Origin: Ciona savignyi
Taxonomy: Eukaryota > Chordata > Ascidiacea > Phlebobranchia > Cionidae
Assembly (NCBI GenBank): GCA_000149265.1
Contig: CH003049.1
Location: forward strand, 195,301-259,300
Direction of reading: 5' to 3'
DNA: 64,000 nt
Part shown: piece by piece, positions 61,053 to 64,000 of the stretch
How the letters are laid out: each line of letters opens with the position of its first letter
Position numbering within the stretch: position 1 is the stretch's first letter
Notes under the pieces: generated by a model
Seen by the model: only the letters and a program-made list of their open reading frames with translations
What the model was told of the DNA's origin: nothing
Databases searched by the model: none
Program-made: the position numbers and the translations under genes

Positions 61053-61925
61053 TCATTTATAGTTAGAATCATCTTCCCAGTTATGTCTTCGCGGGTAATG
61101 CTTACTTCTTGGGGAGTTGTAATAATTTCGTGGAGGTTGTGGCCACGAATAGTTGCCATGCTGATAGGGGCTGTAAGGTCGGTGTCGCCAGTTATTCCAG
61201 TGACCTTGAGAGTGATTGTGGTTATTGTACCGATTGAAGTTTTGAGGCCAGTGTGATTGATCGTCTTCCCAATGGTGCTGGTTGTATGAAGAATAATCAT
61301 TTTGATGCCGTGAAAAATATGTATAGTCTTCACTGGGTTTCGATTTCACTGGTCTTTGCGTATTTTTTTCACCACTGGGCTTGGACGTTTTTACTCCACT
61401 TTCCAATGTGTGCAAATGATCTAAATAATTTTGCCTTTCGATTTTGTGCCCCCTTGCAGAATTGAACCTGTCGATTGCATCATTTGCTTTAAAGTTCTTT
61501 TCTTCAACTAAATACCTGCACACTAAATACCCAGTTCTGTTTAAACCGTGGGTGCAATGCACTGCTACAATTTCACCCTCAAAATCATCTTCAAATTCCT
61601 TCATAACAGACGTAAATTCCGATACCACATTATCAGGTGGAATAATTTGTCCAGGAACGAAAATCTTGTGATATTTGATTCCGTTATCCTTAAAACACGC
61701 CGGGTTGTAGTACTTTTTAGAGTAAGTAAGATCGACAACCTTTCCAATTTTAAATCCACCCTTTTCGGCTGTATCCATCATATCTTTGAAGTTGAATCTC
61801 TGCTCTTCAGGAAGATTTTCATTTATTCTGGTGCTCAGGGGCACTTTCATTGCTAAGATTCGGGTGCCTTCAATAATTTGCCCCATGCTCTTATAATCTA
61901 ACCATCTATCTGGTACTTTCGGCAT
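61053..61925 (-). CDS. DUSP11: DUSP11/PIR1-like RNA 5'-phosphatase (290 aa)
   Basis: Cysteine-dependent phosphatase of the RNA-capping triphosphatase/DUSP11 group, which removes 5' gamma and beta phosphates from RNA; probably nuclear. Starts MPKVPDRWLDYKSMGQIIEG, matching the family's N-terminal PDRW.DY. The active-site loop HCTHGLNRTG has catalytic Cys124 and Arg130, followed by YLVCRYL and the conserved RGHKIERQNYL near 158-168. After about residue 175 comes a low-complexity tail rich in His, Asn, Tyr, Trp, Pro and Arg. I chose the Met at 61925 because the codons before it are unlike the family. TTTTTAG stands four bases upstream, so a 5' exon or a trans-spliced leader (known in Ciona) is likely. 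A paralogue lies 1.2 kb upstream on the same strand. Confidence 0.9.
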   Translation of the reverse strand: MPKVPDRWLDYKSMGQIIEGTRILAMKVPLSTRINENLPEEQRFNFKDMMDTAEKGGFKIGKVVDLTYSKKYYNPACFKDNGIKYHKIFVPGQIIPPDNVVSEFTSVMKEFEDDFEGEIVAVHCTHGLNRTGYLVCRYLVEEKNFKANDAIDRFNSARGHKIERQNYLDHLHTLESGVKTSKPSGEKNTQRPVKSKPSEDYTYFSRHQNDYSSYNQHHWEDDQSHWPQNFNRYNNHNHSQGHWNNWRHRPYSPYQHGNYSWPQPPRNYYNSPRSKHYPRRHNWEDDSNYK

Positions 61926-61964
61926 AATTCTAAAAATTAATAACGAAATTATTCTAAGTATCAA

Positions 61965-63093
61965 CTAAGATAAAAGTATTTTTGTATATAAGGAAAAAAT
62001 AAAATAATTAGGAATGTAAAAGAACATAAAAATACAGGTTAAACTATAAAGTATAGGTACATGCCAATCAGACAAAAGTAATATAGCCTATTAAAAATTA
62101 TACATAACAACATAAGGAATAAAAAAATGAACAAGGTTACAAATAAGAATGAAATTGTACAAGTACCTATATATTACACATTGGAAAGGACTCGCAATTC
62201 AAGGAAAAGAGATGAACACAGATACAGCATGTAGACTGTGCTAAATTTATTTGGAACTTTAAAAAGCACATTAAACTGTGCTACTATCAGTAACATCTTT
62301 GACCAAACTGGCGTTGGACAATTAACATTTTTAAAGATGAAAAAAGAAATGAGAATGTCAGATAACAACAGACACAAGTGTGAAACTAGTTATGCAAATA
62401 TAATTTGCTAGCATCCACAGAAAAATTAGTTCTAGGTAATTCAAATTACAAGCATAAGTTGAATCATAATTTAAATATGGTTAAAACAAGAAGGGTTAAG
62501 TGAAAAAACAAGCAGTTAAGTGAAGTTTTAAATTTAAAATAAAAAGAAAAAATATTATTTACAAGCACTTAGTCAATAAATGAGTTAAGATGCAGGATAC
62601 TTTTTTTCAATAAACATAAAACAACATATAAGATTGATGAATAGAAGAGACAAAACTTATTGATTTTGTGAGCTATATTTAATCTAAACACATTACAAAA
62701 CAATAGTATGTTGGGTCTCCACAGTAGCGCCAGGAATGTAGGCCATAGAAGGACCATAACTCCAAAATCTACACGAAGCAGGACCGCTGATAAAAATTTG
62801 GAAAACGGGAAAAAACGGCAAAACGACAGTCGTTAGATCAAGTCTAAACAAGCAATAAATTATTAAATTTTAGTATAATTTGATGTGGGCTATTAAACCC
62901 ACATAAAAAAATTACAAATATGAAAAAATAATTGTTTATAAAAAATTACACTATTTTCTGCGCTTTGTTGATTAATTGATTGCCTTGTTTCCTTTTGGCG
63001 CCAACCCAGTTTTAAAATGTCAGTAGCTTATTTGTGGTCAACAAATTGTGCTAAAACTCTACCAGTACATTAGAATGCACAGTAAATATTAAA
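61965..63093. other. Spacer between the two phosphatase genes
   Basis: AT-rich. Contains at 62765-62900 a repeat (CACGAAGCAGGACCGCTGAT, CGGCAAAACGACAGTCGTTA, ATTTTAGTATAATTTGATGT) that also occurs at 20225-20350 and, in part, at 25262-25335 inside the death-receptor gene. No gene seen. Confidence 0.45.
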
Positions 63094-63651
63094 TCATATA
63101 TGATTATGACCCAAAGCAAGTAAACTATTGATATAATTCTCCCTTTCCATTGTATGTCCACGACGGGAATTAAATAATTCGATTGCTTTCCAAGGATTTA
63201 GCAACTTCTCGAGTATTAAATATGCACAAATTAAGTAACCACTTCTATTCAAACCATGTTTACAGTGCACTGCTATTACAGAGTTATTTGAAGCATTTTC
63301 AGATTCAAAAGTTTTTACTGTTTTTATAAATTCGGTTACAACTTCACTGCGTGGTGTCACTTGTCCTCTGACTGGAATTCTTAGGTGTTTTATCCCCATG
63401 TCCGTGAAACTCTCTGCTGTGTAGTATTTATAGGAACTGGATGACAGATCAATAACCAGCCCGACATCGTAATTCCGGTCTTTCACTTCTTTCAGAACGT
63501 CGTTACACGTAAACCGTTCGGAACTGGAAATTGGCTCTGTCATATTTTCATTAATCGGCATTTTCATAGCAATAAGCCGAGTCCCTTCGATGACTTCGCT
63601 TATTTTAGAATACCAGAACCAATCTTCGGGTACCGGGCGCAATTCTGTCAT
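63094..63651 (-). CDS. DUSP11-like phosphatase paralogue without the tail (185 aa)
   Basis: Tandem paralogue of the gene at 61053. Starts MTELRPVPEDWFWYSKISEV and IEGTRLIAMKMP, parallel to PDRWLDY...IIEGTRILAMKVP of its neighbour. The loop is HCKHGLNRSG with Cys130 and Arg136, so the catalytic residues are intact, but the residue after Cys is Lys where the neighbour and the capping enzymes have Thr. RRGHTMERENYI near 163-174 is conserved. It ends soon after the phosphatase domain (LLALGHNHI). An upstream in-frame Met at 63726 would add 25 residues (starting MTKLLGNYRKKYF) unlike the family; I prefer 63651. It appears to be one exon here. Confidence 0.85.
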   Translation of the reverse strand: MTELRPVPEDWFWYSKISEVIEGTRLIAMKMPINENMTEPISSSERFTCNDVLKEVKDRNYDVGLVIDLSSSSYKYYTAESFTDMGIKHLRIPVRGQVTPRSEVVTEFIKTVKTFESENASNNSVIAVHCKHGLNRSGYLICAYLILEKLLNPWKAIELFNSRRGHTMERENYINSLLALGHNHI

Positions 63652-63802
63652 TCTCTTGCAGCCCAGGGCACAGAATCCTTGGAAAATAAAATATTTCTTA
63701 CGGTAATTCCCCAAAAGTTTTGTCACCTTAAAATTATAATGGTTGACTGATTTTATTATTTAGTTTTTATGTGGGTCGGATAAATTTCGCATTACTGTAC
63801 TG

Positions 63803-63905
63803 TCGTGTGGCCTAATGGTTACTACGACCGATACATCTACCGACCTATACAAAAACATTCCAAGTGACGAGTCCATCATGGGTTCGAAACTTAGCTCACT
63901 AAAAA
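63803..63905 (+). repeat. SINE B, most complete copy
   Basis: TCGTGTGGCCTAATGGTTAC (A-box region), CGACCGATACATCTACCGAC, CTATACAAAAACATTCCAAG, then GTCCATCATGGGTTCGAAAC (B box) and TTAGCTCACTAAAAAAA. The tRNA-like boxes at the two ends and an A-rich end fit a very short SINE of about 105 bp. Confidence 0.65.
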
Positions 63906-64000
63906 AATTCCCATTACAGTTCGACCAATTCTTCTTTATATCCAAATACAACAGCTATAAAAAAAGTTTATCTACTGTATAAATCCATGTATATTGCTAA

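Noticed and set aside
61253..61856. Plus-strand frames of 70-102 codons
   Set aside because: Antisense of the DUSP11-like gene.

Overview
The window is animal nuclear DNA, most likely from an ascidian of the genus Ciona. Five multi-exon loci have short introns with GT-AG boundaries, the DNA is AT-rich, and one abundant tRNA-derived SINE ending in a GGATA/TATCC pentamer tail recurs about thirty times. The species is inferred from sequence style and my memory of ascidian repeats; no search was run. A run of about 100 N at 51032-51131 marks an assembly gap.

Layout. (1) 1 to about 4.0 kb (perhaps 6.4 kb), minus strand: a membrane protein with four tandemly duplicated sushi/CCP exons, three cysteine-rich EGF-like exons and a transmembrane exon running off the left edge. 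(2) 12.6-33.1 kb, plus strand: a TNF-receptor-superfamily death receptor assembled from 16 exons with consistent phase. It has extracellular cysteine-rich domains, a transmembrane helix, a long tail built from repeated small phase-1 exons with PYLPP/PYLQP motifs, and a C-terminal death domain split over two exons. (3) 34.4-46.9 kb, minus strand: a complete seven-exon annexin of 328 residues. (4) 52.1-55.5 kb, minus strand: remains of an LDLa-containing, LGR/GRL101-like GPCR. TM1-4 are absent, and TM6 is cut by a 676-bp solo LTR flanked by the 5-bp duplication ACCAA. (5) 56.4-58.9 kb, plus strand: a complete three-exon V-ATPase subunit G of 117 residues. (6) 61.0-63.7 kb, minus strand: two tandem DUSP11/PIR1-like RNA 5'-phosphatases.

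Most remaining sequence is mobile. Besides the main SINE there is a second, shorter tRNA-like SINE. A long element carries internal tandem monomers of about 337 bp, each with two palindromes. A degenerate mariner (about 1.37 kb) sits inside one copy of that element. There are also several MITEs, a 1.84-kb insertion recognisable because the duplicate locus lacks it, and three minisatellites.

The most interesting system is the death receptor. Its cytoplasmic tail has grown by internal segmental duplication of a Pro-rich / Gln-rich / Tyr-motif exon set, and the copies are in different states: apparently functional, acceptor-shifted, lost, or stopped. One exon is joined by a GC-AG intron that a SINE has entered just past the donor. 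The window shows no operon-like or shared-pathway arrangement of the genes.
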